Shown here: positions 50,480 to 60,430 of the stretch, piece after piece
Position numbering within the stretch: position 1 is the stretch's first letter
Layout of the letters: every line of letters begins with the position of its first letter
Assembly: GCA_028551475.1 (NCBI GenBank)
Contig: CM052354.1
Coordinates: 5,935,391-5,999,390 of the forward strand
DNA: 64,000 nt
Origin: Casuarina equisetifolia
Lineage: Eukaryota > Streptophyta > Magnoliopsida > Fagales > Casuarinaceae
Reading direction: 5' to 3'
Notes under the pieces: generated by a model
Database searches by the model: none
Told to the model about the DNA's origin: nothing
What the model saw: the letters and a program-made list of their open reading frames with translations, nothing else
Program-made: the position numbers and the translations under genes

Positions 50480-51240
50480 TGGAGTTTCAAGAATTTCATT
50501 GGAGGAAACCAGCATAGGACAATTACTAGAGTAATTGAACTTCAAAGCCAAATAAAAAACTAACTCATGAGTTGAGGAAAAAAAATCTATGTATAAACAT
50601 TACTTAAGAATTATTTCTTTCTAACATAAGATTTTTATCCTTGATAAACTTTTGCACATCAAACATACTAAAAGAGCTCAAACTTGAACAAGAATTAGAG
50701 CATATTAACTTGGGATTCAATATCATGTAAATATACTCAAAATTCAGCCAAAAAATCAACTTATAAGTTAGAAGGACATTTTTCTTTTGGCATGTAACAT
50801 TATTTATAAGATTGTATTTTTCTGGTGTGAAACTTTTATCCTAACATAACTTTGTACTTAAGGTTGAAAGGCATAAAATGAACACTTCCTCAAATATCAA
50901 GTAGATATTCAACCTCAAAGTTAAATGGGTGAAACAAACCATCCTAGACTTTGATATAACGTAAACAGGTCCAAATTCCAATTGCAAATCTAACTTATGA
51001 GTTAAGAAGAACAAATCTATATTTAAAAATTACCTAAAAAATTATTTCTTTTTCCTAACTTGGGTCTTTCATCTTCAATACTTTTCCATACACTTGAAGA
51101 GTTCAAAGCTAATTAAAAGTTAGAGTGAATAAACCTAAATTCTGATATAATGTTAACAGATTCATAGTCTAATCTAAAAATTAAATTATAAGCTGAAAGA
51201 ACAATTTTAGGGTTATATATTTTTAGTGTAAAAATATCTA
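50480..51240 (+). repeat. Degenerate repeat array (dispersed family), about 200-250 bp units
   Basis: At least three diverged units share the order: aactcatgagttga.ga (or aacttatgagttaagaaga), aaatctat.tataaacatta, attatttctttct/ttcctaac, ttttatccttgataaac / ctttcatcttcaatac. Examples start at about 50560 and 50990. A similar string occurs at 11560-11650 in the same orientation, so the family is dispersed. Coding content is nil. Confidence 0.5.
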
Positions 51241-51256
51241 ATAGTTACAGCATTGC

Positions 51257-51783
51257 GTCTACAGTTGGTGACGACGACCCCATAGAAAATTCATCCCAAG
51301 GAAAAGATTCTGCAAGTTCAGAGAAGCAACCCTTCAGTGGAGGTTGTGGAATCATTATCTTTTATATATTGCAAAGGGGACCACAAAGCGAGTCGATTGT
51401 CTAGAATTGGTGACAACCATACGTAGAAAAATTCATCCCAAGTTCGGAGAAGCAACCCTCCAGTGGAGGTAGTGAGTCATTATCTTTTATGTATTGCAAA
51501 CGGGACGACAAAGCGAGTAGGAATGTCTAGACTTGGTGACAACCATACGTAGAAAAATGCATCCCAAGGAAAGGATTCTGCAACTTCGGAGAAGCAACAC
51601 TCCAGTGGAGGTAGTGAGCCATTATCTTTTATGGAGTGCAAACGGGACCGTAAAAGCGAGTAAATTATGTCTACACTTGGTGACATCCACGCCATAGAAA
51701 AATTCATCCCAAGGAAAAGATTCTGCAAGTTCAGAGAAGCAACCCTTCAGTGGAGGTTGTGGAATCATTATCTTTTATATAGT
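51257..51783 (+). repeat. Four tandem repeats (126-144 bp) abutting the ankyrin gene promoter
   Basis: Units start at 51257, 51399, 51525 and 51669. Each holds a gtct..a.ttggtgac start, aaaattcatcccaag, cagagaagcaacactcc(cttc)agtgg, and ends with cattatcttttat. Unit 2 lacks about 18 bp. The ending of units 1 and 4 (cttcagtggaggttgtgg and on) is identical, suggesting recent exchange. The last unit's end merges with the apparent TATA box of the ankyrin gene, so the core promoter itself is part of the repeated module. Confidence 0.9.
51771..51783 (+). promoter_or_regulatory. TATA box of the ankyrin gene
   Basis: tcttttatatag lies about 105 bp before the ATG. The same block (tcattatcttttatatagtggc) is conserved before the second gene copy at 62523-62545 while the surrounding sequence diverges, which supports a promoter role. 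Confidence 0.6.
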
Positions 51784-52477
51784 GGCCTGCACATTATATT
51801 ACTACAGCCGATAACCATAGTCAGCTTGTTCTGATCCCAGATTAGAGGGATTCTTGAGAAAAACAACTGTCTTACGGCTTGAAATGGATCAGGCTTTGAA
51901 TAATGCTGCTGAGCAGGGAAACATTGATTCCTTGTACTCGGCCATTGCGACGGATCCGAGAGTTTTGGACAAAATCGATGAGATTCCGTTTGTCGATACC
52001 CCTGTACACGTAGCTGCTGCTGCAGGACAGACCGAATTTGCCACGGAGATTCTGATGTTAAAGCCGTCATTTGCGAAAAAGCTGAATCCAAATGGCTTCA
52101 CCCCATTACTTCTTGCCATGTGTAACGACCAAAATGATTTGGTGATCGACCTACTTGTTCATAGGGACCTTGTTTTGGCACGAGGAAGCGGCGGCATGAA
52201 TCCTCTCCATTATGCAGCTCAAACGGGAAACGACAGGTTGTTGACTGGTCTTCTAAGAGTCTGCCCCAAGTTACTAGAAGAAGTGACGAGTCGAAGGGAG
52301 ACTGCTTTGCATATTGCACTCAAGAACGATATGTTAGATGCTTTTCTGTTCTTGGTCGGATGGCTTCGGCGGGCCTGGTTTAAAAATGCGGCGCTTTGGC
52401 AGCTCAGGTTGCTGCATTGGAGAGATGTGGACGGGAACACTTTGTTGCACATTGCATCATCCAAAAATGAAGCCCAG

Positions 52478-52706
52478 GCAAGTTCTTTACTTGAGCCTTG
52501 ATTGCGGCATTCTCCGTTCTTTCTTTTCTTTGTGACATTTGTTTTAGCTTTGCCATTCACCCCGCACCCCACACCCCACCACCACCCCATCCCTCCGGCC
52601 CCAATCTTTTTTAGCATTTGGGTTCCTTTTCGTGGGTTTGGTGGAGGGGGCTTGAATTGAATTTTAAAGTGATCGACTGATAATTGGGCATCTGTAACTT
52701 ATACAG
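52478..52706 (+). other. GC-AG intron of the ankyrin gene
   Basis: Exon/intron border CAG|GCAAGT matches the strong consensus of rare GC-AG introns. The acceptor is ttatacag|GCC. Joining 52477 to 52707 keeps frame and gives the continuous ankyrin sequence ...SSKNEAQAVRRLLD. No GT donor near the site would do so as well. Confidence 0.8.
52478..52706. other. C-rich, low-complexity intron body
   Basis: Bases 52555-52600 inside the intron are a run of ccc(c)acc and ccgca repeats, giving strong C/G strand bias. It has no coding sense. Confidence 0.5.
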
Positions 52707-53051
52707 GCCGTGCGCCGCTTATTGGATTGTAAAGTCCATGTGAACACCCAGAATAGAGCGGGTTTTACACCCTTGGATATCGTGGAAGAGAACACACTAA
52801 TGGCCAACCGAGAAATCAGGGAAATGCTACACCGTGCCGGAGCTTCAAGGGCATCATTTGTTCGCAGACGTGTTTCTTTCGCAGATTACGTAAGGTCTCC
52901 TGTTCCAATTAATGAGAAGTTATTCATATGGTTCTTTCGTCGGAGAACGGAAATTTCAATCGAGATGGGCAATTTGCTGTTGGTGGTTGCTGTGCTGCTT
53001 GTAACAGTCGCCTACCAAGGAGTACTCAGTCCCCCTGGAGGATTTTGGCAA

Positions 53052-53056
53052 GATAA
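53052..53056. other. Target-site duplication, left copy (gataa)
   Basis: gataa immediately precedes the 3' LTR and recurs at 58804-58808 after the 5' LTR. Removing the element and one copy restores the exon reading of the ankyrin gene. Confidence 0.95.
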
Positions 53057-53305
53057 TGTCACAAGACGTGAGCAAGGAGAGAGAGAGCATGAGAGAATTC
53101 TCTGTATTGCTTACTTAAAACTGAATGTACAACGTAGTGGTCCTCTTATAGGAGAAGCACGGTCCATGCTAGGAAAGAATATAAACAATAATAATACAAA
53201 TATTCCTACCATATAAGCAACTTCCCTAATAAGCCTACATTACATGGTAAGTATCTCAATCTATACAAGGAAGGAATAATGCAATATATGATGGTATCTC
53301 CAACA
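53057..53305 (-). repeat. 3' LTR of copia-2
   Basis: TG..CA bordered, 249 bp. The internal tttacttaaaactgaatg and ataagaggacc-type TATA (minus) match the other LTR. Differences from the partner are G/A near 53076 and T/C near 53292. Confidence 0.97.
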
Positions 53306-53318
53306 CTCCCCCTCAAGC
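53306..53318 (-). other. Polypurine tract of copia-2
   Basis: On the minus strand this reads TTGAGGGGGAGTG directly inside the 3' LTR, the standard plus-strand priming site of plant copia elements. Confidence 0.85.
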
Positions 53319-56300
53319 TGGTGGTTTAGGTGGCTTGTAAACATCAAACACACCTAGCTTGTTTAACAGGTACGTATGTTGCCTTTGACATAGGGCTTTG
53401 GTAAAGATATCTGCAGGTTGTTCCATTGTTCGTATTTCTTTGGTCTTGATAATTCCTTCTTGAATTTTGTCTCTTGTGAAATGACAATCAACTTCAATGT
53501 GTTTTGTTCTTTCATGGACCATAGGGTTTGCAGCTAATTTAAGAGCTGCATCGTTGTCACAGAATAAGAGTGTAGGACCTTTTATGTGAATACCAAGATC
53601 GCGAAGAAGTCCCCTCAACCAAATAACTTCACAAGTAGTCTTAGCCATGGCTCGATATTCAGATTTGGCAGATGAAAGCGACACAGTGGACTGTTTCTTC
53701 GTCTTCCAAGAGAGCAATGAGTTTCCAAGTTTGATGCAATAACCAGTTGTAGACTGTCTACTCATGGGACATGTAGCATAGTATATGTCACAGTATGCTG
53801 TCATTTGCATGTTGCAATCTCTTGATAAAAGGATTCCCAATCCTGGACATCCCTTTAAGTACTTGATGACTTTCAGAGCGGCATTCATGTGGGACAGCTT
53901 CGGTTCATGCATGAATTGACTAAGTATCTGGACAGCGTAACAAATGTCAGGTCTTGTCATGGTGAGATAGATGAGCTTCCCAACGAGTTTCTGATAGCTA
54001 GAAATGTCCTTCAGTGGAGGGTCTTCGTCTAAAGGTGAGATGCCCACATCATACTCGGGCATTGTAAGGCTCAAGTTTTGTTCAAAGGGGATGACTGCGG
54101 GCTTGCATCCAGAGAGACCAGCGTCAGAAATGATTTCCAAAACAAACTTGCGCTGACTGAGACAAATGCCTTGAGGAGAGCGGGCGATTTCAATCCCCAA
54201 ATAATATTTGGGAGGTCCCAAATCTTTGATGCGGAACGTGGAGTGCAGAAACTGTTTGAAATTGTTAACAGCTGTGGGATGACTGCTCATGATCAAAATA
54301 TCATCCACATATATTAAGAGATAAATAGAGGAAGAACCGCGACGCCAAGTGAATAATGAGTAGTCATGACGAGACTGATGAAAGTTAGCAGATAGCAGAG
54401 CAGAGGTGAATTTTGCATACCATTGACAAGAAGCTTGTTTGAGCCCATAAAGGGATTTACGGAGACGACATACCCGAGACTCCCCCTGTCTGCGTAATCC
54501 CAGAGGAAGGTCCATGTATATTTCTTCGGCAAGGTCACCATGAAGAAAGGCATTGTGGACATCCATCTGATGAAGGGGCCAATCACGGAGAGCCGCAGCG
54601 GCAAGGAAGGAGCGAACAGTGCCTTCTTTGGCCACAGGAGAAAAAGTATCCTGATAATCGAAACCCTCTTTCTGAGTGTAGCCTTTAGCCACCAAGCGAG
54701 CCTTATAGCGTTCAACGAAACCATCAGCCTTGTGCTTGACCTTATAGACCCATTTGCAACCAATGGGGCGACGATGAGAAGGACAAGGGACAACATCCCA
54801 AGTACGGTTGTCAGCAAGGGCACGAAGTTCATCTTCTATAGCTTGTTGCCATTTAGGGTCACTAGCAGCCTCATGATAAAAAGAGGGTTCAGTCTCTGCA
54901 GAAATCCAGCTAATGCAACATAAATGGTCAGGGGAAAGCCGAGCCAAGCTGACATAAGAGGAAATGGGATACTGAGAGCCAAGAGGGGTTACACCAGAAC
55001 AGACATAGTCATGGGTCCAGATCGGGGGTCGAGTGGCACGACCAGAACGGCAAGGTGCCATACGAGGTGGTGTAGGGATGGGAGAGGGTGGAGCAAGAGG
55101 GACGGGGTTGGGGGGCACCTGGAGGGCAATATAGGGAACAATGGCGAGGGAATCATCAGGAGCAGGCGACGAGGCAGTGGGGGACGGTGGAGGCAGGGGT
55201 GCCAAAAACGAGGAGGGGGGAGTTGGGGGAGGAACAATGTCTGGGGGTGGAACAGTGGTTGGGGACGAGGGAGGCTGAGGAGGTTGGGCCGGAGCAGGCG
55301 GGTCAAAAACCAACGGGGGCGAAGGGGACCCCATTTCATCCTCAAAAAACAGTGGCCGGGACTTGTCTGGAAACTCAACAGAGACATCAGAAGATAACTA
55401 AGACTGAAAAGGAAAAACATCCTCATGAAAAATCACATCGCGGCTGATAAAGAACCGATCAACGGCAGGATCATAGACACGGTACCCCTTTTGCAAAGGA
55501 GGGTAACCCATGAAGATGCAGCGAGTAGCACGAGGACTCAGCTTATCCCGAAGACCAACGGTGGTTGCAAAACAAAGGCAACCAAAAACCCGGAGGTGGG
55601 AAATCTCTAGAGAGGTCCCAAAAAGTAACTCAAATGGGGTCTTGCCACAAAGAACTCGAGATGGCATGCGATTAATCAGGTAAGCAGCAGTGATCACATA
55701 ATCGCCCCAAAAAATGTGAGGGATAGAGGCTTGGTACATAAGAGCCTGAGCAACCTCGAGAAGGTGACGGTGTTTACGTTCAACGACACCATTCTGTTGA
55801 GGGGTATAGGTGCAAGAACTTTCATGTAAAATGCTGCAGGAAGTGAAGAAGGAAGAGCAATGAGAGTTAAAAAAGTCACGGGCATTATCAGTGCGAATGC
55901 GCTGAACGGAGGTGTGAAATTGGGTGTGAATGAGGGTAAAGAAATTAGAGAGGTGGGAGAGGACTTGGGACTTGGATTGCATGAGGAAGACCCAAGTGCT
56001 GCGAGAGAAGTCATCGACAAGGGTGAGGAAAAAATGAGAACCGTCACGGTGGGGGGTGTGATACGGGCCCCAGATGTCAAGATGGATGAGAGAAAATATG
56101 GAAGAGGCACGAGAAGAACTGGAAGGAAAGGGTTGGCGAGGTTGTTTTGCGAGAGGACAAATGGGGCAAGTTGGTTTGGGAAAAGAAGCGCTGTGACCCA
56201 AACGTTGGTGCAAAAGGGAATTTTTATTAATGTTTGCATTACAAAAGGTGCCTTTAGGAAGGGAAATACATTGAGAAAAAGTAAAAGGTGCAGGGCATGA

Positions 56301-57190
56301 AGACCAAAAATAAAGGCCTTGAGAAACGCTACCCAAGCCCATCGGTTTGCCAGTCGAACGGGCCTGAAAAAAACAGGAATGAGAAGTCATGATGACATGG
56401 CAATCATTTTGTGCACAAACTTGAGAAACAAAGATAAGATTAAAGTGAAATTGGGGAACAAATAAGACATTTTGTAGGGTGATGGTAGGGCTGAGTGTGA
56501 CATCACCAACGTGAGTGACGGAAGTGATGTTCCCATTGGGAAGACGAACGGATGAGGAAGGGGAAAAATTATGAATTTTGGAAAATAATTTTTTGTCGCA
56601 GATAATGTGATCACTGGCACCTGAATCAATAATCCATGCATGAGGAGAAATCAAGTTCATGAAGCAAAAAGAAGTACCTGAAAAACTGGCAATTTGGTCA
56701 AGGGCCCCCACATGTTGGAAAGCGTTCACGAGCTGAGCAAGTTGGGCCTCGGTGAAGGGTTGATCAGGCTTGTCTTGGGAGATTACAGCATTGGAAAAAA
56801 TTTCTTTATCCTTGGAATCGCGAGCAATGGGTCTACCATGTAATTTCCCGCAATTTTCAATGGTATGATTGGTCCATTTGCAATGATCGCAAAATAAGTG
56901 GTTGGATCGGCCTCGGGAGGAGTTTAGACCGTTGGATCGACGTGATCGCGAGCCGCTGGATCCCCTGTGTGCGGGTGCAGCGTTAGCATAACTGGAGCCA
57001 TTGATTGAGGGGCCGGATGCATGAGGCGCGATTGAGGAGGGGCCGTCGGATAAAGGCGCGCCTAGGGTGTGATAAGGACCGTCCGATCTAGGGTTGGCAC
57101 GGGAGCCGTCCGATCCAAATTGGGGTCCTGTCTCAGAAAACCCTAGGTTGAAGGGCGCTGTCCAATTATCAGTGCAGTCATGAGTGCTGC
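53313..57190 (-). pseudogene. copia-2 pol: CCHC, protease, integrase, RT, RNase H; one TAG
   Basis: The frame entering near 57190 runs to the TAG at 55398-55400, then reopens in the same frame to 53313. Domains in order: CCHC knuckle CDHCKWTNHTIENC (56850-56891), protease WIIDSGASDHI, GAG-pre-integrase LLHQRLGH, integrase (HLDIWGPY, IRTDNARDF, and the Glu in QQNGVVERKH), Pro-rich linker, and RT with GCKWVYKVKHKADGF, QMDVHNAFLHGDL and YVDDIL (54300-54311). RNase H follows (TTGYCIKLGNSLLSWKTKKQ, DNDAALKLAANPMVHERTKH). The element's product is a self-cleaving polyprotein. One nonsense codon between integrase and RT and the gag-side frameshift are the only breaks seen. Confidence 0.92.
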
Positions 57191-58444
57191 GAGAGAGAGA
57201 GACGCTGCTGGGTCACCACTGACGCCGCCGCCTCCACCGCCGCCGCCACCGCGACTAGAAAGGGCGCGTTGTGAAGCAGTCAGACGAGCGGAAAGGATGA
57301 CGTTGTCGCCGACACGAAGGTATTCGGTGGAGGCCAACCGTTGATTTTCTTCCTGAACGGCGAGGAAGAAGAGGCGGCGGAGAGAAAGAGGTGGCTCCAT
57401 CGTGAGAATCTGGGAGCAGAAGGCACCGTAGGACTCGTTTAGGATGAGGAGGAAATAAGTGATGCGATGGTCTTCAGTCCGCTGGCGAAGCTGGCGGAGA
57501 AGGGAGTCGGGAGCGGCGATGGGCTTTTCGGTTTGATCGAGCTTGTTGCAGAGAGCGAGGAAACGGTTGTAAACGACGGAGACCGCCGAATTTCCTTGCT
57601 TGAGGTCGCTGAGGGCTTGCTCGACTTGAAAACGGCGGATCCGATCAGAACGGCCGTAGAGCTCGCAGAGAGAATCCCAAAGGGAATGGGCGTCGTCGGT
57701 CGGCGGTACTGCGGCGGCAACCTCTGGAGAGAGCGTATTGCCGATCCAAGCGCAAACAAGTTGCGCGCATTTACGCCACTGACGCAACAGCTGTGCGTCG
57801 GTCGGAGGGGGGACGGAGCCGTCAAGGAAGCCATCCTTGTCTTTGGTGATGAGCGCCCGCCGGAAATTGCGAGACCAGACGGTGTAATTGGTGGTGCCGA
57901 GCAGAGGGTGCGTGAGAAGACGCAGTTCCAGGCCGTCAGAGGCGGCCGTGTAGAGAGGGTCGCCGGGCTCAAGGCGGACAACGGCAGAGTAGGGCACGAG
58001 AGAGGAATGGGGGGGCGGGTAGAGATTTGGACCCGAACCCGAAGGAGTCGGGTTGGGTGCCTGCCCCACGAGGTGGCCCGAGTCGATAACCGGGTAGGGA
58101 TTGTGGCCCAAACCCGTATGAGGGGGGTATGGGGACAAACCCGAAACGGGATCCGGGTGGGTGATGTGAGTGTCGCTCGTAAGGGGCTAGGCCGAAATGG
58201 GTCCAGGGCGAGGAACGAGTAGGGGTGGGACTGGTGGGCTGGGACTGGCATGGGCCAAGGGAGGGGGCTAGGAGAGAGTAGGGTTTGTCGAGAGAGAGCC
58301 CAAGGGAAGGGGCAGGGAGCTGACATAACCCAGAGGGTGAGGCCCAGAGAACAAGTGAGAGCTGACAGGAGAGGCCGTGGGTGAGGATTGTGGGGAGACG
58401 TCTTCGAGGATGGGGGCATCAGGATCAGTGGAGTGGGCGGCCAT
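57143..58444 (-). pseudogene. copia-2 gag with two premature TAG codons
   Basis: ATG at 58442-58444 starts a Pro/Ser-rich N-terminus. TAG codons at 58268-58270 and 58187-58189 interrupt the same frame, which then stays open to 57143. The core region holds the copia gag signature (LGTTNYTVWSRNFRRAL, WIGNTLSPEVAAAV, SLWDSLCELYGRSDRIRRFQ, LSDLKQGNSAVSVVYNRF). Near the end a Gly run (about 57215-57250) encoded by GGC/GGT repeats precedes the frame break. Gag forms the virus-like particle. The two stops make the N-terminal third untranslatable without readthrough. Confidence 0.9.
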
Positions 58445-58540
58445 GAGAAAAAATGGAAGGAAAAAAAAAGGTGAGGACAAAGGGAGCGGAAAAAAAAAGG
58501 AGGGAGAGAGAGAGCGGAAGCAAAAAAATTAGGAAAACAA

Positions 58541-58553
58541 GGCTCTTGATACC
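58541..58553 (-). other. Primer-binding site of copia-2 (tRNA-iMet)
   Basis: Reads TGGTATCAAGAGC on the minus strand, one extra A relative to the TGGTATCAGAGC consensus, right next to the 5' LTR. Confidence 0.85.
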
Positions 58554-58554
58554 A

Positions 58555-58803
58555 TGTCACAAGACGTGAGCAAAGAGAGAGAGAGCATGAGAGAATTCTC
58601 TGTATTGCTTACTTAAAACTGAATGTACAACGTAGTGGTCCTCTTATAGGAGAAGCACGGTCCATGCTAGGAAAGAATATAAACAATAATAATACAAATA
58701 TTCCTACCATATAAGCAACTTCCCTAATAAGCCTACATTACATGGTAAGTATCTCAATCTATACAAGGAAGGAATAATGCAATATATGACGGTATCTCCA
58801 ACA
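58555..58803 (-). repeat. 5' LTR of copia-2 (promoter copy)
   Basis: TG..CA bordered, 249 bp, next to the tRNA-Met primer site. A TATA-like ctataagag on the minus strand (near 58645) is the likely element promoter. Confidence 0.97.
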
Positions 58804-58808
58804 GATAA
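58804..58808. other. Target-site duplication, right copy (gataa)
   Basis: Matches 53052-53056 exactly. It is five bases long, as expected for copia integrases. Confidence 0.95.
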
Positions 58809-59249
58809 CTCCATTCCTGGAAATAATAATCAGTTCAATATTACAGCTTCGATCAGGGATAGAAATGAAGTCAGTCAAGCGCCACACACTGCCGGGACAG
58901 TAACCATGGGCCCCCAGCTTTTCCATCTGCTCTTTGCTATTAATTCTTTAACATTTTATATACCGCTGCTATTAATACTCCTAGTCTAGTCATTCCTGAT
59001 GGCATTACTGGTAACTTGGTTGTCGTGTCCATTGTTACCTCCTTTCTATCCTATGGCACTTCAATGTCGATCATAACTCCATTTCCAAGTCATCGGTTTT
59101 GGTATCTTTTTTGTTTCTCTTTCTTTCTTGCACTTCACCTTGTCTGGGATGCTGCTGTCATTTGGAAGAGCAAACATGTTTCTTATGAATTTTTTGATGT
59201 ACAAGTATCTGCTTGGCCCACTTTTCGCGTTGGATGGTTGTTCTATTGA

Positions 59250-60430
59250 CCCAACAGCGCGTTGCAGAGCCTCGCAGTTGATTAAGTTTGTGCGTACCTG
59301 AAGTCTGCTTATGATGATTGTCCATGTAAACTCTGGCATTTTTAAAGTTGCATTTATGCTTTTGTTCTCCATTTCCCTGTTTCCCTCTTCCGAAGTATTT
59401 GTACTTAGTTTTGATTGAAAGACTCCATGGTGCTTCCAATATATGTTGCTTATCTTGGTAAAATAACAGTACCTATTTAAGATTGAGATCTTTTACAATT
59501 CCTTCAATGTAGAACATTTATTTTTAATTAGTAACATAATTAAGTCATATAAAGGCTCTTCTTTGTTTTCCTTTGTCTGCTACTATACGGTGTATGGCTG
59601 TGACTTTTAGACATCAAGTAATTTTTTAGAACTTTCTAACGGTGTAAGAAGGTGAATGGCCAGGTTTGAACCAAAAACAGAAATAAAACAAAAACTGCCT
59701 ATTACCACGTCGGCCACGTCTAAGTAGAAGCAGCGGTTTCCGAGGTTAGAATAGGCACGTGCGTTCCATTCTACTAAGGCAACCCACAGATAGCATGAAG
59801 ACATGCACATACATCTCTTGTACGTTGTCTTCTTCCCCATGCGTGCGAGAACAATTCTTCTTCTCCCTTTTTGACCGTTATTCAACACAATTGATGAAAT
59901 TTTTCACTCAAAATCTATAAGGTTTTAGGATTTTTCATAGTTATGGTTTTCATAATTAATTTGGTATATCATTAAGAGAAGATTTATGTTTGTTTTTATC
60001 TAGAAATACAAAATTCCTTTTTCTTTGTTCTTTTTATTATTCTTGGTTTTGCTTTAGTTTTATTGTTATTTTTATATGAATTTCTACAATATTTTTTATG
60101 CTAGAAATTCTAGTTTTAACTAAAACTAAGTAATTCTTGAATTCGTTAAAGAAATAAGAATTGATATAAAAAATTAAGCTGCAACCACTTTTGAAGTTTC
60201 ATTTCCTTTGTTTCTTAGTGAATGACGTTGTGTTTTGCTTATGCTTTTGTTTGCATCATTCGACACCCAACATCAAAAGTTGGGTGCTTTTCGAGGTTGA
60301 AGTCAGTGATTTGATCATCCTATATGGCTTCCATTTACAAGTTGAGAAGAGATTTCAAAAGATGCTAATCTTAATATGTTCTCCCAATTGTTGATTCCAA
60401 GTACTAATCTTCTCATATAAAATACAACCT
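59250..60430 (+). other. 3' flank of the ankyrin gene, shared with the second copy
   Basis: Non-coding. Parts align with the flank of the small copy: 59250-59420 with 62870-63050 (gtttgtgc..acctgaagtct, tatttgtact.a.tt.gattgaaa), and 60262-60410 with 63190-63345 (atcaaaagttgggtgcttttc, caattgttgatt.caag). Between them the two flanks differ in length, with extra sequence at 59600-60180 here. Confidence 0.65.

Larger units (their letters stand above)
53057..58803 (-). mobile_element. Young, nearly complete Ty1/copia element (copia-2), 5747 bp
   Basis: Two 249-bp LTRs (53057-53305 and 58555-58803) flank an internal region with primer site, gag, CCHC knuckle, protease, integrase, RT and RNase H in copia order, reading on the minus strand. 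A 5-bp target duplication gataa borders it (53052-53056 and 58804-58808). The LTRs differ at only two sites by eye, so insertion is recent. Coding capacity is nearly intact, but three in-frame TAG stops and one frameshift are present, so it is probably non-autonomous now. The insertion lies antisense to the ankyrin gene in its PGG exon. Confidence 0.97.
51884..59249 (+). pseudogene. Ankyrin-repeat membrane protein (BDA1-like) gene, split by copia-2
   Basis: Exon 1 (51884-52477, 198 codons) starts MDQALNNAAEQGNIDSLYSA and carries ankyrin repeats (TPVHVAAAAGQTEFA, FTPLLLAMCNDQ, MNPLHYAAQTGNDRLLTGLL, TALHIALKNDMLDAFLFL, GNTLLHIASSKNEAQ). The intron begins GC rather than GT (CAG|GCAAGT) and ends ACAG at 52706. 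Exon 2 starts at 52707 with AVRRLLDCKVHVNTQN and enters a PGG domain (LLVVAVLLVTVAYQGVLSPP, then GGFWQD). Copia-2 interrupts right there at 53056. Coding resumes at 58804 with SIPGNNNQFNITASI and further membrane helices to TGA at 59247-59249, but a 5-bp duplication near 58981 shifts the frame. Relatives (Arabidopsis BDA1/SNC2 pathway) act in immunity. As it stands the locus cannot make the full protein. Confidence 0.9.

Noticed and set aside
55088..55447. Gly/Arg/Glu-rich plus-strand frame
   Set aside because: Complement of the Pro-rich linker between integrase and RT of copia-2.
57467..58222. 251-codon plus-strand open frame opposite copia-2 gag
   Set aside because: It is the antisense shadow of a GC-rich gag; its sequence has no family features and the minus strand has clear gag motifs.
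57439..58560. 373-codon minus-strand open frame overlapping gag
   Set aside because: Low-complexity Ser/Pro/Leu reading in the wrong frame; the gag signature is in the neighbouring frame.
58936..58976. 9-bp direct repeat (gctattaat) 32 bp apart as the cause of the ankyrin frameshift
   Set aside because: Removing 32 bp also restores frame, but it would delete the SLTFYIPLLLILLV membrane segment expected in the family; the ctagt duplication explains the break with less change.
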